A stretch of DNA of 48,254 bases from Candidatus Methylomirabilota bacterium (GTDB lineage: Bacteria > Methylomirabilota > Methylomirabilia > Rokubacteriales > CSP1-6), in the NCBI GenBank assembly GCA_035709005.1, contig DASTFB010000107.1, positions 1-48,254 on the forward strand, read 5' to 3'. Numbering within the stretch: the first letter of the stretch is position 1; each line of letters begins with the position of its first letter. Below are positions 35,516 to 44,545 of the stretch, one piece after another. Made by a program: the position numbers and the translations under genes. The notes below the pieces were generated by a model. That model was not told the origin of the DNA, did no database searches, and saw only the letters and a program-made list of their open reading frames with translations.

Positions 35516-36258
35516 TGGGGGTGGCGCTCGTTCTCGGCGCGGTGGTCGGTAGCTTCCTCAATGTCGTCGTTGTGCGAATTCCCCGTGGCCAGAGCCTCGT
35601 GAGGCCCCCGTCGCACTGTGGTGTTTGCGGGAAGCCGATCCGCTGGTTTGACAACATTCCCCTGCTGAGCTTTCTCTGGCTGCGCGGCCGCTGCCGCCTC
35701 TGTCAGACTCGAATCTCCTGGCGCTATCCGGTGATCGAGGCCACCACGGCCATCCTCTTCGCGCTGGCCGCCCCCCGTGTAGGCTGGGGCGTCGAGCTGG
35801 TCGGGGCCTGGCTCTTCGTCGCCGTGCTGGTGGCGATCGCAGCCATCGACCTGGAGCACCAGGTCATCCCTGATTCGATCAGTCTGCCAGCGATCGCCGC
35901 CGGCCTGGCGCTGTCGTTCGTGACTCCCTCGCGCGTCTGGGTCGACTCCCTGCTCGGCATTACAGTCGGCGCCGGTATTCCTTTCGCCGTCATCATCCTC
36001 AGCCGCGGCGGAATGGGCGGCGGCGATATGAGGCTCGGGGCGTTGATCGGCGCCTTCCTCGGATGGCAGTTGGCGCTACTGTCGTTGTTCATGGCCGTCC
36101 TGCTCGGAGGCGTCGTCGCCACCGCGCTCCTCGTTGCCGGGCGCAAGGGCCGCAAGGATCGGATCCCGTTCGGTCCATTTCTCGCCGGGAGCGGTGTGAT
36201 CTGTCTGCTCTGGGGAAATGCGCTGCTCGGGTGGTACTGGAGCAGTTTCACTCCGTAA
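35512..36258 (+). CDS. pilD: Prepilin peptidase PilD
   Basis: 248 residues. After a short first membrane segment (VALVLGAVVGSFLNVVVVRI) comes the cytoplasmic loop with the CGVC/CRLC cysteine pairs of the methyltransferase half. The two catalytic aspartates are in AAIDLEHQVIPD and GGGDMRLGALIGA. It cleaves leaders of PilA and the minor pilins and N-methylates the new first residue at the inner membrane. All pilin leaders in this window would be its substrates. ATGA overlap with the preceding TPR gene shows coupling. Confidence 0.95.
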   Translation: MMGVALVLGAVVGSFLNVVVVRIPRGQSLVRPPSHCGVCGKPIRWFDNIPLLSFLWLRGRCRLCQTRISWRYPVIEATTAILFALAAPRVGWGVELVGAWLFVAVLVAIAAIDLEHQVIPDSISLPAIAAGLALSFVTPSRVWVDSLLGITVGAGIPFAVIILSRGGMGGGDMRLGALIGAFLGWQLALLSLFMAVLLGGVVATALLVAGRKGRKDRIPFGPFLAGSGVICLLWGNALLGWYWSSFTP

Positions 36259-36405
36259 AGCGGTCGGGTCGCCGATTGGCCGGTACATGCGGGGACGGTC
36301 GATGTCGAGGTTCTCTGTGGCGCCTCGGCTTGGACCCGAAGATGGGAGTATCAGCGCGACGAAAACTGGCCACAGTGTCTTCTGTTGCTTTCGGAGGGAG
36401 TCAAC

Positions 36406-36915
36406 GTGAGGAGACCGCAGGCCTTGATCGCGCGTGCGGACGGGTTCTCGTTCATCGAGGTCATCGTGGTCATGGCGATGATCGGCGTGGTCGCCGTCTT
36501 CTGCCTCCCGACGTTCATCGGTTTCATGCAGGCTCAGCGAACGAAAAGCGCGGCCCGGGAGCTCGTCGCCATGCTGAATCAGGCGCGCCACCTTGCCGTT
36601 ACCCGCAACACGGCCTTCAGCATCGAGGTCCGGGCGACTCCGCGAGGAAGTCAGCTGCGCTATTGCTCGGGCATGACGACACCGTGTCCAGGAGCCAATG
36701 TCTGGGCAGGACCTGGAACTGGGGCCAACGGCTGGATGGGAATGGCCAACGGCGACCGAATCGTCTTCAGCCCGCAAATCACGTTCAGCTCGCTGGGCGC
36801 TGCCTCCTCGGCCGGCACGCTACGGGTTCAGAATGCCGAGGGTTCCTCATGCCTGGACGTGGTCGTCAGTCCGGCCGGCCGCATTCGGATCGCGCTTGCA
36901 GGAGCGTGCCCATAA
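36406..36915 (+). CDS. fimT: FimT/GspH-type minor pilin, second set
   Basis: 169 residues from GTG 36406, chosen because GGAGGG lies seven bases before it. The 13-residue leader ends in RADG, with mature FSFIEVIVVMAMIGVVAVF and Glu5. The conserved KSAARELVAMLNQARHLAV follows, then a beta-rich head with cysteines near the middle and end. It resembles the fimT at 14568 in layout (ending DVVVSPAGRI versus DVVVAPSGRV). It starts a second minor-pilin group that lacks a pilW. The 147 bases between pilD and this gene hold nothing I recognise. Confidence 0.88.
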   Translation: MRRPQALIARADGFSFIEVIVVMAMIGVVAVFCLPTFIGFMQAQRTKSAARELVAMLNQARHLAVTRNTAFSIEVRATPRGSQLRYCSGMTTPCPGANVWAGPGTGANGWMGMANGDRIVFSPQITFSSLGAASSAGTLRVQNAEGSSCLDVVVSPAGRIRIALAGACP

Positions 36916-37030
36916 GCGTGCGTGGTCGCACCTCGCTCGCAGCCGGCACGGATCCACCGGCGACCCTGGCGGTTGGGGTCGCAGTGGTGCCAGGCCATGG
37001 AGCCTGGCGTGGACAACAGCGAGGACCTAC

Positions 37031-37123
37031 GTGACCATCGATCCGGCACTCGTCTGGCTCCGGAAGGATCCCCGCTTCCCGAAGTTCGCGCGGCGGTCGG
37101 CCCCAAGCGAACAGCCGGGGTAG
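37031..37123 (+). pseudogene. C-terminal tail remnant of an unrelated TPR/regulator-type protein
   Basis: Thirty codons (starting VTIDPALVWLRKDPRFPKF) resemble the last residues of many TPR-containing kinase or cyclase-like proteins, which end with DPA-x4-LR-x-DPRF. No matching upstream domain is present; the frame upstream is uninformative. It sits in the 288-base gap between fimT and pilV, where I see nothing else, and suggests a deletion of an earlier gene. Confidence 0.4.
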
Positions 37124-37203
37124 CGCCGGATGCCAGGGCGCCCCACCGTCAGCATTTTGCGGCATTGCCCTTTGGGTCTCTTCGACGTCACCATGGGAGC
37201 GGG

Positions 37204-37623
37204 ATGAATACGGCGTCCTCCGACGCTCGGGGTACGGCGAGCCGGCGCGGGTTCACGCTCGTCGAGGTCCTCATCGCCTCGGCGATGAGCGTCGTCGGCT
37301 TGACAGCGGTCGCCGCGGGGTTCCAGCACGCCCTCAACTCCGCGGAGGTCGGAAGACTGCAGACCACGGCGCTCTTCCTAGCCGAGCAGCGGCTTGAGCA
37401 GGTCAAGGCGATGGCGCTAGTCGATTTCGATGGGCTGACGGCCGGCAGCTTCCCGGGGGAGGCCTCGGTGGTCGGCTATCCCCAGTATCGCCGCCGTGTA
37501 GATTTCACGCCCGGTCCTCAGGGGCTCACTGGCGCGGTGCGCGTCCAGGTCACCGTCGAGTACCAGTCGATGACCACCGGCCCGCGAATGGTGACCCTTG
37601 CGACGGTACTGTCCAGGAGATGA
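37204..37623 (+). CDS. pilV: PilV-like minor pilin, second set
   Basis: 139 residues from ATG 37204 (GGGAGCGGG precedes it); the frame is open upstream but holds no leader. The 16-residue leader ends SRRG, with mature FTLVEVLIASAMSVVGLTAV and Glu5. TTALFLAEQRLEQVKAMALV matches the same segment of the pilV at 13988 (TTAVFLAQQRLEQVKNG). The head is small and has no cysteines. Eight bases separate it from the PilX-like gene. Confidence 0.88.
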   Translation: MNTASSDARGTASRRGFTLVEVLIASAMSVVGLTAVAAGFQHALNSAEVGRLQTTALFLAEQRLEQVKAMALVDFDGLTAGSFPGEASVVGYPQYRRRVDFTPGPQGLTGAVRVQVTVEYQSMTTGPRMVTLATVLSRR

Positions 37624-37630
37624 GCACCGA

Positions 37631-38050
37631 ATGGCCCTCAGCTTGACCCTCATCGTGCTTGTGGCGCTCACTGCGCCCATGCTGGCGCTCCTCTCGGTGA
37701 GCGCGCTCGAACCCCTGATCGCTCGGAATCTGGTCGACGCGACCAGGGCCCTTTATGTCGCCGAGGCCGGGATTGAGTGGGCGTTTGCTCTGCTGGTCGA
37801 TACGGCGGACCCCGGCGAAGTTGTCAACCTGGCGCCGCCTCCCGGGCTGCTGCCCTGGGGAACGGCCTTGATTACCGCTACGTCGGCCGCCACCCCTGGG
37901 GTCGTCATCCTCACGAGCACCGGGACGGTGAACGGCGCCCAGCGGATCGTTGAGGTCGCTCTGAGCCCCGTCCCCGTGAGCCTGGCGGGCGGCTCCGAAA
38001 GCCCGGGGATTCTGGGCCGGCCCCGGATCGTCAGCTGGCGGGAGCGCTGA
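37631..38050 (+). CDS. Short PilX/GspK-like minor pilin, second set
   Basis: 139 residues from ATG 37631, with AGGAG inside the end of pilV as ribosome site. The hydrophobic N-terminus and VDATRALYVAEAGIEWAFAL match the PilX N-terminal domain. From this ATG the protein would lack a leader. The same frame is open upstream to TTG 37598 and encodes DEHR just before MALSL, which parallels DERG-MALPI in the larger PilX at 13420, so translation may really start at 37598. The head is tiny compared with the 418-residue paralogue. The start choice decides whether PilD can process it. Confidence 0.7.
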   Translation: MALSLTLIVLVALTAPMLALLSVSALEPLIARNLVDATRALYVAEAGIEWAFALLVDTADPGEVVNLAPPPGLLPWGTALITATSAATPGVVILTSTGTVNGAQRIVEVALSPVPVSLAGGSESPGILGRPRIVSWRER

Positions 38051-38184
38051 TGACACCGCCTCCCGAGCGCCAGGTCGCCGGGGGGCCGGCAGCCTGGCCA
38101 CGGCGACGGGTGCGAGCGCGCCGGATCGGGCACCCGGAGACAGCAGGAATGGATATCTGCGGCCGGATTGGCGTTCCGTAAAAC

Positions 38185-38214
38185 TTAGGTCCAGGGCATG
38201 ATGCTTTCTATACT
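38185..38214 (+). promoter_or_regulatory. Candidate promoter of pilMNOPQ
   Basis: TATACT (38209-38214) is a good -10; the best -35 is TTAGGT (38185-38190), 18 bases upstream and weak. Transcription would start near 38221, 27 bases before the pilM ATG. The 197-base gap has no other recognisable feature. Confidence 0.45.
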
Positions 38215-38247
38215 AGTTTCAAGACGGAGGGCACGCGGAGCCACGCC

Positions 38248-39306
38248 ATGTTCAAGATGCCGTTCTTGCAGAAGCGGCGGAACACGTTCGGCTTGGACGT
38301 TGGGTCCAGCACCATCAAGGCACTTCAACTCAGCCAGAATGGTGGGGGGTTCAAGCTGGCCGCGCTCGGCATCGCGTCGTTGCCGCCCGACGTGATCGTG
38401 GAAGGCACGATCAGGGAGCCGGCTGTAGTCACCGAAGCCATCCAAGAGGCCGTGAGCCGCGCGGGTATCAGCACGAAGGACGCGGCCATCGCGCTCTCTG
38501 GCCGTGAGCTTATCATCAAGAAGATTCAGATCCCGACGGTGCCGGCCAAGGAACTCCAGGATGCCATGCAGCTCGAGGCCGAGCATCACATCCCTTTCGC
38601 GATCGATGAGGTCTATCTCGACTACCACGTCGTGGGCAAGCCCGAGGAGACGATGGATCTCATTCTCGTCGCCGTCAAAAAGTCCAAGGTAACGGAGTAC
38701 GTCTCGGTCGTGGAGGCGGCGGGGCTCAACCCTGTGGTCGTCGACGTGGATGGCTTCGCGCTGGGCAACCAGTTCGAGCTGAATCAGCCCGACGAGCACG
38801 GTGAGGCCGTGGCCCTGGTAGACATCGGCGCCTCGGCGATGAAGACCAACGTCGTCCGGGACGGAACCTCGATCTTCGCCCGCGACATCCCGTTCGGGGG
38901 AAAGAACTACACCCAGGCCATCGCCCAGCAGTTGCGGGTCTCGATTGAGCAGGCGGAAGCGGCCAAGCTCGGCAAGGACGTGGGGATCCCCTGGGACTCG
39001 ATCGTCGGCGCTCTGGAGGCGGTCTCTCGGGAGCTGTCGCTCGAGATCCAGCGCACCTTCGATTACTTCGCCTCGACCGCCGAATCCGAGCGTATCGGCA
39101 AGATCGTTTTGGCGGGCGGCTGCGCTCAATTGCCGGGCCTTGTCGATTACCTCTCGTCGACGTGGGGCATCCGGGTCGAGGTCGCCCGGCCTTTCGACCG
39201 CATCCACGTCGGTTCCGCCTACGCCGATACCGTGGCCACGGCCGGGCCGGGGCTCGCCGTCGCCGTTGGACTGGGGTTGAGGCGCGCCGGAGACAAAGAC
39301 CAGTGA
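38248..39306 (+). CDS. pilM: Type IV pilus assembly ATPase-fold protein PilM
   Basis: 352 residues with an actin-like (FtsA-type) fold: FGLDVGSSTIKALQLSQNGG (phosphate 1), ALVDIGASAMKTNVV (phosphate 2) and KIVLAGGCAQLPGLVDYLSS (adenosine motif). It is cytoplasmic and binds the N-terminal tail of PilN, linking the motor side to the alignment complex. First gene of pilMNOPQ; its TGA overlaps the GTG of pilN. Confidence 0.95.
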   Translation: MFKMPFLQKRRNTFGLDVGSSTIKALQLSQNGGGFKLAALGIASLPPDVIVEGTIREPAVVTEAIQEAVSRAGISTKDAAIALSGRELIIKKIQIPTVPAKELQDAMQLEAEHHIPFAIDEVYLDYHVVGKPEETMDLILVAVKKSKVTEYVSVVEAAGLNPVVVDVDGFALGNQFELNQPDEHGEAVALVDIGASAMKTNVVRDGTSIFARDIPFGGKNYTQAIAQQLRVSIEQAEAAKLGKDVGIPWDSIVGALEAVSRELSLEIQRTFDYFASTAESERIGKIVLAGGCAQLPGLVDYLSSTWGIRVEVARPFDRIHVGSAYADTVATAGPGLAVAVGLGLRRAGDKDQ

Positions 39307-39860
39307 TCAAGATTAACCTGGTCCCCCCTGAGAGACGGCGCCGTCGCGCCGGCCTCTCCCTTGAGCTGCCCAGCTTCAACCTCGGTGTACTCTTCGCGGT
39401 CGTCTACCTTCTGGCCATCGTTGGGATCGGTGTGACCTGGCTGTGGCGGTCGGCGACGGAGTCCCGGTTGACGGCTCAGGTGCAAAAGGACAAGGTGGAG
39501 CTATCCGTCTTGAAGGCCACGATCGGTCAGGGAACGAAGATCAAGGAGCAGCACGCCGCGCTGAAGGCCCGCCTCCAGGCGATCGACGAACTGAGCAAGA
39601 ATCAGCACCGGTCGATCGCGCTCCTCGATGCCTTCGTCAACACGGTCCCTCCGGACCTCTGGATCAACACGTTGGAGGACAAGGGCGCGGCGCTGAGGGT
39701 CTCGGGAACCGCCCACTCGCCTACGGCGATCTCTGACTTCATGTCGAACCTGCGCCGGTCTGGACGCTTCAAGGACATCGACATCCTCATCGCCAAGCAG
39801 GATCTCGCCAAGAACCCTCGGCCGGTGACCTTCGAAGTCACCTGTCGATTCGAGATCTGA
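39303..39860 (+). CDS. pilN: Type IV pilus alignment protein PilN
   Basis: 185 residues from GTG 39303, overlapping the pilM stop by four bases. The N-terminus IKINLVPPERRRR is the conserved PilM-binding peptide (INLLP-type). One membrane segment (VLFAVVYLLAIVGIGVTWLW) is followed by a coiled coil (about 55-105) and a small ferredoxin-like domain. It pairs with PilO in the inner membrane and periplasm. Confidence 0.93.
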   Translation: MIKINLVPPERRRRRAGLSLELPSFNLGVLFAVVYLLAIVGIGVTWLWRSATESRLTAQVQKDKVELSVLKATIGQGTKIKEQHAALKARLQAIDELSKNQHRSIALLDAFVNTVPPDLWINTLEDKGAALRVSGTAHSPTAISDFMSNLRRSGRFKDIDILIAKQDLAKNPRPVTFEVTCRFEI

Positions 39861-39863
39861 CCA

Positions 39864-40493
39864 ATGACTCTCCCCCCCTACTTCGACCCGATCCTCAACG
39901 CGCCTCGCTGGCAGCGGGTGCTGCTGGGAGCTATGGGCGTGGCCGCCCTCGTGGGCGCCGCCTACGTGTTCCTGATCTCTCCCATCGAACATCGGATCGA
40001 CCTCCTTAGCGCCGAGCAGGCCTCGCTCCAGCGCGAGCTGGTCGAAAGCCGCCGCATCGTCGCCGACCTGGAGCGTTTCCGCCGCGAAATCGCTGAGCTG
40101 CAGCAACAGATCGACGTCGCCAAGGAAAAGCTGCCGACCGAGAAGGACATCCCCCCCCTCTACCGAACGCTCTCGGACGCCGCCTTTCAGTCGGGGCTTG
40201 GCGTCGCTCTCTTCCAGCCGAGAGATCTGAAGGTCGGTGAGTACTTCACCGAGATTCCCATCGCGGTGAACGTCGAGGGGGGCTACCACCAATTGGGCGA
40301 GTTCTTCGAGCGGGTGGCCGGCCTTCCGCGAGTGGTCAACGTCGTCGAATGGCGGCTCAGCGGACTGCAGAAGGGCGAGATCGTGAATGTCAAAGGTGAC
40401 CTGATCCTTGCGACGTACATGTACCGCCCTGTGGGCTCGCCGGCGCCGGCGAAACCCGCGGCGCCGGCCGCCCGGCCCGCAGCACCGAGGTAA
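39864..40493 (+). CDS. pilO: Type IV pilus alignment protein PilO
   Basis: 209 residues: one membrane segment (about 18-40), a coiled coil (about 42-95, ending IAELQQQIDVAKEKLPTEKD) and a periplasmic ferredoxin-like domain with GVALFQPRDLKVGEYFTEIP and YHQLGEFFERVAGLPRVVNV. The C-terminal 20 residues are Ala/Pro-rich. It begins three bases after pilN. Confidence 0.95.
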   Translation: MTLPPYFDPILNAPRWQRVLLGAMGVAALVGAAYVFLISPIEHRIDLLSAEQASLQRELVESRRIVADLERFRREIAELQQQIDVAKEKLPTEKDIPPLYRTLSDAAFQSGLGVALFQPRDLKVGEYFTEIPIAVNVEGGYHQLGEFFERVAGLPRVVNVVEWRLSGLQKGEIVNVKGDLILATYMYRPVGSPAPAKPAAPAARPAAPR

Positions 40494-40496
40494 TCG

Positions 40497-41015
40497 ATGA
40501 GGCAGATCGGCCCGCTCGGTTGCCTGGGTCTTGTCGTGCTCCTGTCGGCCTGTGGAGGCTCGCCCCCCACGGCTCCCACTACGTCGGCAACACCGGGAAC
40601 CCTGCCCGCTCCGGGAACCTCGGCGCCCCGGACGCCCATCGCCGCTCCCGTGCAGCCGCCGACCGCCGGTCCGCAAGTGGCTACCGCCGTGAGTGGCAAG
40701 GACGCGATGTCTCCGCCTCGCGGCGAACGGCAATACGAGCCCGGGGGACGGCGGGACCCATTCGAGCTGCCCGAGGCGGTCGAGGGTTCTGTCGGCACCA
40801 CCGTGGCATCGGTGAAGCTCACCGGCATCATTCGTACTGGCGGCCGCGTCGTGGTTCTGATCGAGACCCCGGACGGACTCGGTTACATATTGCAACCCGG
40901 AGACGCGTTCGGCGATGGACGCCTGGTCGAGATCGGCCAGGGCACGGCGGTGTTCACCGTCGTCTCGCGACACGCGCCAACCAACCATCGTGTCGTCTTG
41001 AAGCTTGGCGGGTGA
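40497..41015 (+). CDS. pilP: Type IV pilus lipoprotein PilP
   Basis: 172 residues. The lipobox LLSAC places the acylated cysteine at residue 19. A long Pro/Thr/Ala-rich linker (about 22-75) leads to the beta domain, with RRDPFEL and TGIIRTGGRVVVLIETPDGL and GYILQPGDAFGDGRLVEIGQ. PilP joins the PilNO complex to PilQ across the periplasm. Three bases separate it from pilO, two from pilQ. Confidence 0.93.
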   Translation: MRQIGPLGCLGLVVLLSACGGSPPTAPTTSATPGTLPAPGTSAPRTPIAAPVQPPTAGPQVATAVSGKDAMSPPRGERQYEPGGRRDPFELPEAVEGSVGTTVASVKLTGIIRTGGRVVVLIETPDGLGYILQPGDAFGDGRLVEIGQGTAVFTVVSRHAPTNHRVVLKLGG

Positions 41016-41017
41016 CA

Positions 41018-43288
41018 ATGACTCGACGAACGGCGGAGGGGATCGTGCACGCAGCGGTGGTGATGGCCATGGTGCTGTTCCCCGGTGTCACTCTCGGTGC
41101 GGCCGACCTATCTGCCCCGCGAGTGGCGCCCGCTCCGCGGCTTCACGACGTGACGGTGGTAGATCGGCAAGACGCCGTCCTCGTCCGCGTCAAAACTGCG
41201 GGACCGGCGAAGTTCCGGGCGGAGCTGGTCGAGTCTCCTTATCGTCTCGTCGTGGATCTCGAGGACACGATCTACGCCTGGCGCAAGACACCGCTGAATG
41301 TCGGTCGGGAGCCGGTTCGTCGGGTCCGTGGGGGCCAGTATCAAGAAGATGTGGCGCGGGTCGTGGTGGAGCTCACGCGCAAGGTGGGGTACGTGGTCCG
41401 TGCGGATGACGATGGCCTGGTGATCGTCGTACCCACGGTCTCCTCAGCACCGGCCGGCATCGGGCGAATCGTACCTATCAACGGATCCGTGAACGGCCTC
41501 CGCGTGATCAACGCAGCGGCGCCGGCCGCACCAGAGCCGGGACCCAGCGTCCAGGAGCCGCCGACCGAGGAAGCAGCCAAGCCGCAAGCAGTCAAGCCAC
41601 AGACGGCCGACAAACCGGAACCGACGGTCGCCCCACGCCCCCAACCGAGCGCCGAGCCAGCCAAAGTGCCGGCGCCCATCGTCCCAAACCCCGTCCGGAT
41701 TGCCCAGACCGCCACAGCGCGGCCCGCGACGCGGCCTCCTGTGACGCTCGAGTTCAAGGACGCCGACATCGTCAGCTTGCTGCGCGTTCTGGCCACCGAA
41801 GCCGGTCGGAACATCGTCATCGGAGAGGACGTCAAGGGCAAGATGTCGATTTCGCTCCGGAACGTCCCCTGGGAGCTGGCACTGCAGACGATCCTCGAAG
41901 CCCGGGGCCTGGAGGCGATTCAACGCGATGGCATTCTACGGATCGCGACCCGCGAGCAGCTGACGAAGGAAGCCGAAGCGACCATCAGGATGCGCGACGT
42001 TTCCGCCAAGCTTGCCGAGTCCACGGCAAAGCCCGAGCTGCGGGGGCCGCTGCGCGAAGAGACGATCCGCCTCTACTACACCGACGCGGAAGAAGTTGCC
42101 AAGACCCTGCAAGGCATTCTCGGGATCGAGGCCGAAGGGGCTCGGGTAGCCCGGCTCGGAGGCCCCATCGCCGGGCCCATTGCCGAGCCACCCTTCTCAC
42201 AACTCTACGGCCCGCCACCGCCGCCACCCCCGCCGGGGGCGACAGCGCCACAGGCGCCCCCTGAAGTGCTCTTCAAGGGGTTGACGATCAGGGCTCACAA
42301 ACCGACGAACACTCTGTTCCTTCGTCTCTACCAGGCCGATCTCGAGCGAGTGAAGCAGCTCATCCGTGAGTCCCTCGACATCCCCCTACCCCAGGTCAAG
42401 ATCGAGGCGCGCATGGAGATCCTCGATCGCAGCGCGCTGGAGCAGATCGGCATCCAGTGGGGCGGGGCCTTTGCAGCGCCACTGAATTCCACGACGGTCG
42501 TCGGCCGGGGTCTGGAGACGGCAGGTGCGTTACCCCTGATCCCAGGCGGCATCCCTGTTCAGGGCTTTACGCCGGGCAACACGGGGCTGACCCTTGCCAA
42601 CGCCCTTCCAGTGAGTGCCGCAACGGGCCTCCCGCTCGGTGGAAATCTGGTGAATCTTCCTATCAGCGCCCTGCCTACGACCGGAGCGCTGCCCGCGGCC
42701 GGACTCGCTTTCGGTATCGTCGGAACCCGGTTCAACGTCAACCTCGCGCTGCAGGCGTTGGCGACGCAGAACAAGACCCGGACGCTGGCCCGTCCGGAGG
42801 TGGTGACGGTCGAGAATGCCAAGGCCGTGATATCGCTGGGTGAAGAGATTCCCTACGCCACGGTCAGCTCGGCCGGCACCCAGATCCAGTTCAAAGAGGC
42901 GTTGCTGAAGCTCGAGGTCACCCCAACGGTCATCCGCGAGGGCGACATCACCAAAATCAAGATGGTCGTCGTGGTCGAGAACAATTCGCGGGGGGCGGTG
43001 GTGAACCTGGGAAGCGCCGGTGCTCCGCCTGCCATCAACCGCCGAAAGGCCGAAACCCAGGTGCTGATGCGGGAGGGAGAACGGCTGATCATCGGCGGAG
43101 TCACCACGAACGTCGACATCGAGGAGACGCGCAAGGTCCCGATCTTCGGAGACATACCGTTGCTGGGTTGGCTCTTCAAGCAGCGTGAGCGCTCGGAAAC
43201 GGGCCGCGAGCTGGTGGTGTTCCTGACCCCCACCGTTTTCCGTAACAACACCGAGCGCGCCACCTCCGCCGTCCCCACCCGCAAGTAG
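41018..43288 (+). CDS. pilQ: Type IV pilus secretin PilQ
   Basis: 756 residues from ATG 41018; the frame is open through pilP but the signal peptide (about 1-30, [14 protein letters not shown]) fixes the start here. Order: one AMIN domain (about 45-140), a long Pro/Ala linker (about 165-240), STN/secretin N0 ([20 protein letters not shown], from about 245), N1 (about 395-470), then the secretin beta-barrel (about 570-745) with [20 protein letters not shown] and [16 protein letters not shown] run of eight prolines sits at residues 399-406. It forms the outer-membrane gate for the fibre. Only one AMIN domain is seen, where many PilQ have two. Confidence 0.96.
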   Translation: MTRRTAEGIVHAAVVMAMVLFPGVTLGAADLSAPRVAPAPRLHDVTVVDRQDAVLVRVKTAGPAKFRAELVESPYRLVVDLEDTIYAWRKTPLNVGREPVRRVRGGQYQEDVARVVVELTRKVGYVVRADDDGLVIVVPTVSSAPAGIGRIVPINGSVNGLRVINAAAPAAPEPGPSVQEPPTEEAAKPQAVKPQTADKPEPTVAPRPQPSAEPAKVPAPIVPNPVRIAQTATARPATRPPVTLEFKDADIVSLLRVLATEAGRNIVIGEDVKGKMSISLRNVPWELALQTILEARGLEAIQRDGILRIATREQLTKEAEATIRMRDVSAKLAESTAKPELRGPLREETIRLYYTDAEEVAKTLQGILGIEAEGARVARLGGPIAGPIAEPPFSQLYGPPPPPPPPGATAPQAPPEVLFKGLTIRAHKPTNTLFLRLYQADLERVKQLIRESLDIPLPQVKIEARMEILDRSALEQIGIQWGGAFAAPLNSTTVVGRGLETAGALPLIPGGIPVQGFTPGNTGLTLANALPVSAATGLPLGGNLVNLPISALPTTGALPAAGLAFGIVGTRFNVNLALQALATQNKTRTLARPEVVTVENAKAVISLGEEIPYATVSSAGTQIQFKEALLKLEVTPTVIREGDITKIKMVVVVENNSRGAVVNLGSAGAPPAINRRKAETQVLMREGERLIIGGVTTNVDIEETRKVPIFGDIPLLGWLFKQRERSETGRELVVFLTPTVFRNNTERATSAVPTRK

Positions 43289-43298
43289 CCCCCGGGGG

Positions 43299-43322
43299 CC
43301 GGGGGCCAGCACCGGGCCCCGG
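43299..43322 (+). terminator. GC hairpin between pilQ and aroC
   Basis: CCGGGG (43299-43304) pairs with CCCCGG (43317-43322), extended by two pairs after a mismatch, with a six-base loop. No T-run. It may attenuate transcription from the pil operon into the aro genes. Confidence 0.4.
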
Positions 43323-43347
43323 GTCCCGACCCGGTCGTGATACCCTG

Positions 43348-44529
43348 ATGCCCATGCCCGAGGCCTTCCGTTTCCTCACTGCGGGCGAGTCTCACGGCGA
43401 GGCGCTCACCGCCGTCATCGACGGCGTGCCCGCCGGGTTGCTCCTGCGTGAGACGGATATCAATGAGGATCTGGCTCGGCGCCAGCGCGGGTACGGTCGT
43501 GGCGGGCGGATGAAGATCGAGCGCGACCAGGTCCACATCGTTTCCGGCGTCCGCTGGGGCGTCACGCTGGGTAGTCCCATCACGCTGCAGATCCTCAACC
43601 GGGACTGGGAAAACTGGAAGGGGACGATGTCGGTGGCGCCTCCGGATCCGGCCTCCCCTCCGAAGGAAGTCACCCGGCCGCGCCCGGGACACGCGGACCT
43701 GGCCGGGGCCATGAAATACAACCACCGGGACATCCGGAACGTGCTGGAGCGCTCCAGCGCCCGCGAGACTACGGCCCGGGTGGCCGTGGCCGGCGTGGCC
43801 AAGCGCCTGCTGAGCGAATTCGGCATCACGGTCTTGAGCCACGTGGTCGAGATCGGCGGCGTGCGGGTGCCGGAAACCCTGGACCTGCCCTGGGCCGACC
43901 TGACCCAGCGGGCGGAGGCGTCTGAGGTGCGCTGCGCGGACCCCGAGACCGAGGCCGCCATCATCGCGGCCATCGACCACGCCAAGACCAAGGGAGACAC
44001 GCTCGGCGGTGTCTTCGAGGTCGTGGCCCTCGGCTGTCCCGTCGGCCTCGGCTCGTACGTGCAGTGGGACCGGCGCCTCGATGGCAGGCTTGCCCAGGCG
44101 TTCTGCTCGATCCAGGCCATCAAGGGCTGCGAGCTGGGACTCGGCTTCGAGACTGCCCGCCGGCCAGGCTCCGTCGTGCACGACGAGATCCTCTTCGACA
44201 CGGCCAGTGGCTTTCGCCGGTCATCCAACAACGCCGGCGGGCTGGAAGGCGGCGTCACCAACGGGCAGCCGGTGATCGTTCGCGCGGCCATGAAGCCGTT
44301 GTCCACGCTGCGCACGCCGCTCAGGTCCGTGGACCTGGCGACCAAGCAAGCGGTGGAGGCGGTCGTCGAACGCAGCGACGTGTGCGCGGTGCCGGCGGCG
44401 GCCGTCGTCGGTGAGGCCATGATGGCCATCGTGATCGCCCAGGTCTTCCTGGAGAAGTTCGGTGGCGACAGCGTGGAGGAGATTCGCCGCAACTACCGCG
44501 CCTATCTGGACGCTCTCCAGACCTGGTAA
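43348..44529 (+). CDS. aroC: Chorismate synthase
   Basis: 393 residues, the long bacterial form. Motifs: [20 protein letters not shown] at the N-terminus, [40 protein letters not shown], and [20 protein letters not shown], covering the FMN and EPSP sites. It converts 5-enolpyruvylshikimate-3-phosphate to chorismate using reduced FMN. It begins 59 bases after pilQ. In many proteobacteria aroK-aroB follow pilQ; here aroC takes the aroK place. Confidence 0.96.
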   Translation: MPMPEAFRFLTAGESHGEALTAVIDGVPAGLLLRETDINEDLARRQRGYGRGGRMKIERDQVHIVSGVRWGVTLGSPITLQILNRDWENWKGTMSVAPPDPASPPKEVTRPRPGHADLAGAMKYNHRDIRNVLERSSARETTARVAVAGVAKRLLSEFGITVLSHVVEIGGVRVPETLDLPWADLTQRAEASEVRCADPETEAAIIAAIDHAKTKGDTLGGVFEVVALGCPVGLGSYVQWDRRLDGRLAQAFCSIQAIKGCELGLGFETARRPGSVVHDEILFDTASGFRRSSNNAGGLEGGVTNGQPVIVRAAMKPLSTLRTPLRSVDLATKQAVEAVVERSDVCAVPAAAVVGEAMMAIVIAQVFLEKFGGDSVEEIRRNYRAYLDALQTW

Positions 44530-44545
44530 CCGGACCGACGGTCGC

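Noticed and set aside
40520-41017. A longer PilQ starting inside pilP
   Set aside because: The signal peptide begins at ATG 41018; the upstream frame is a shadow of pilP.
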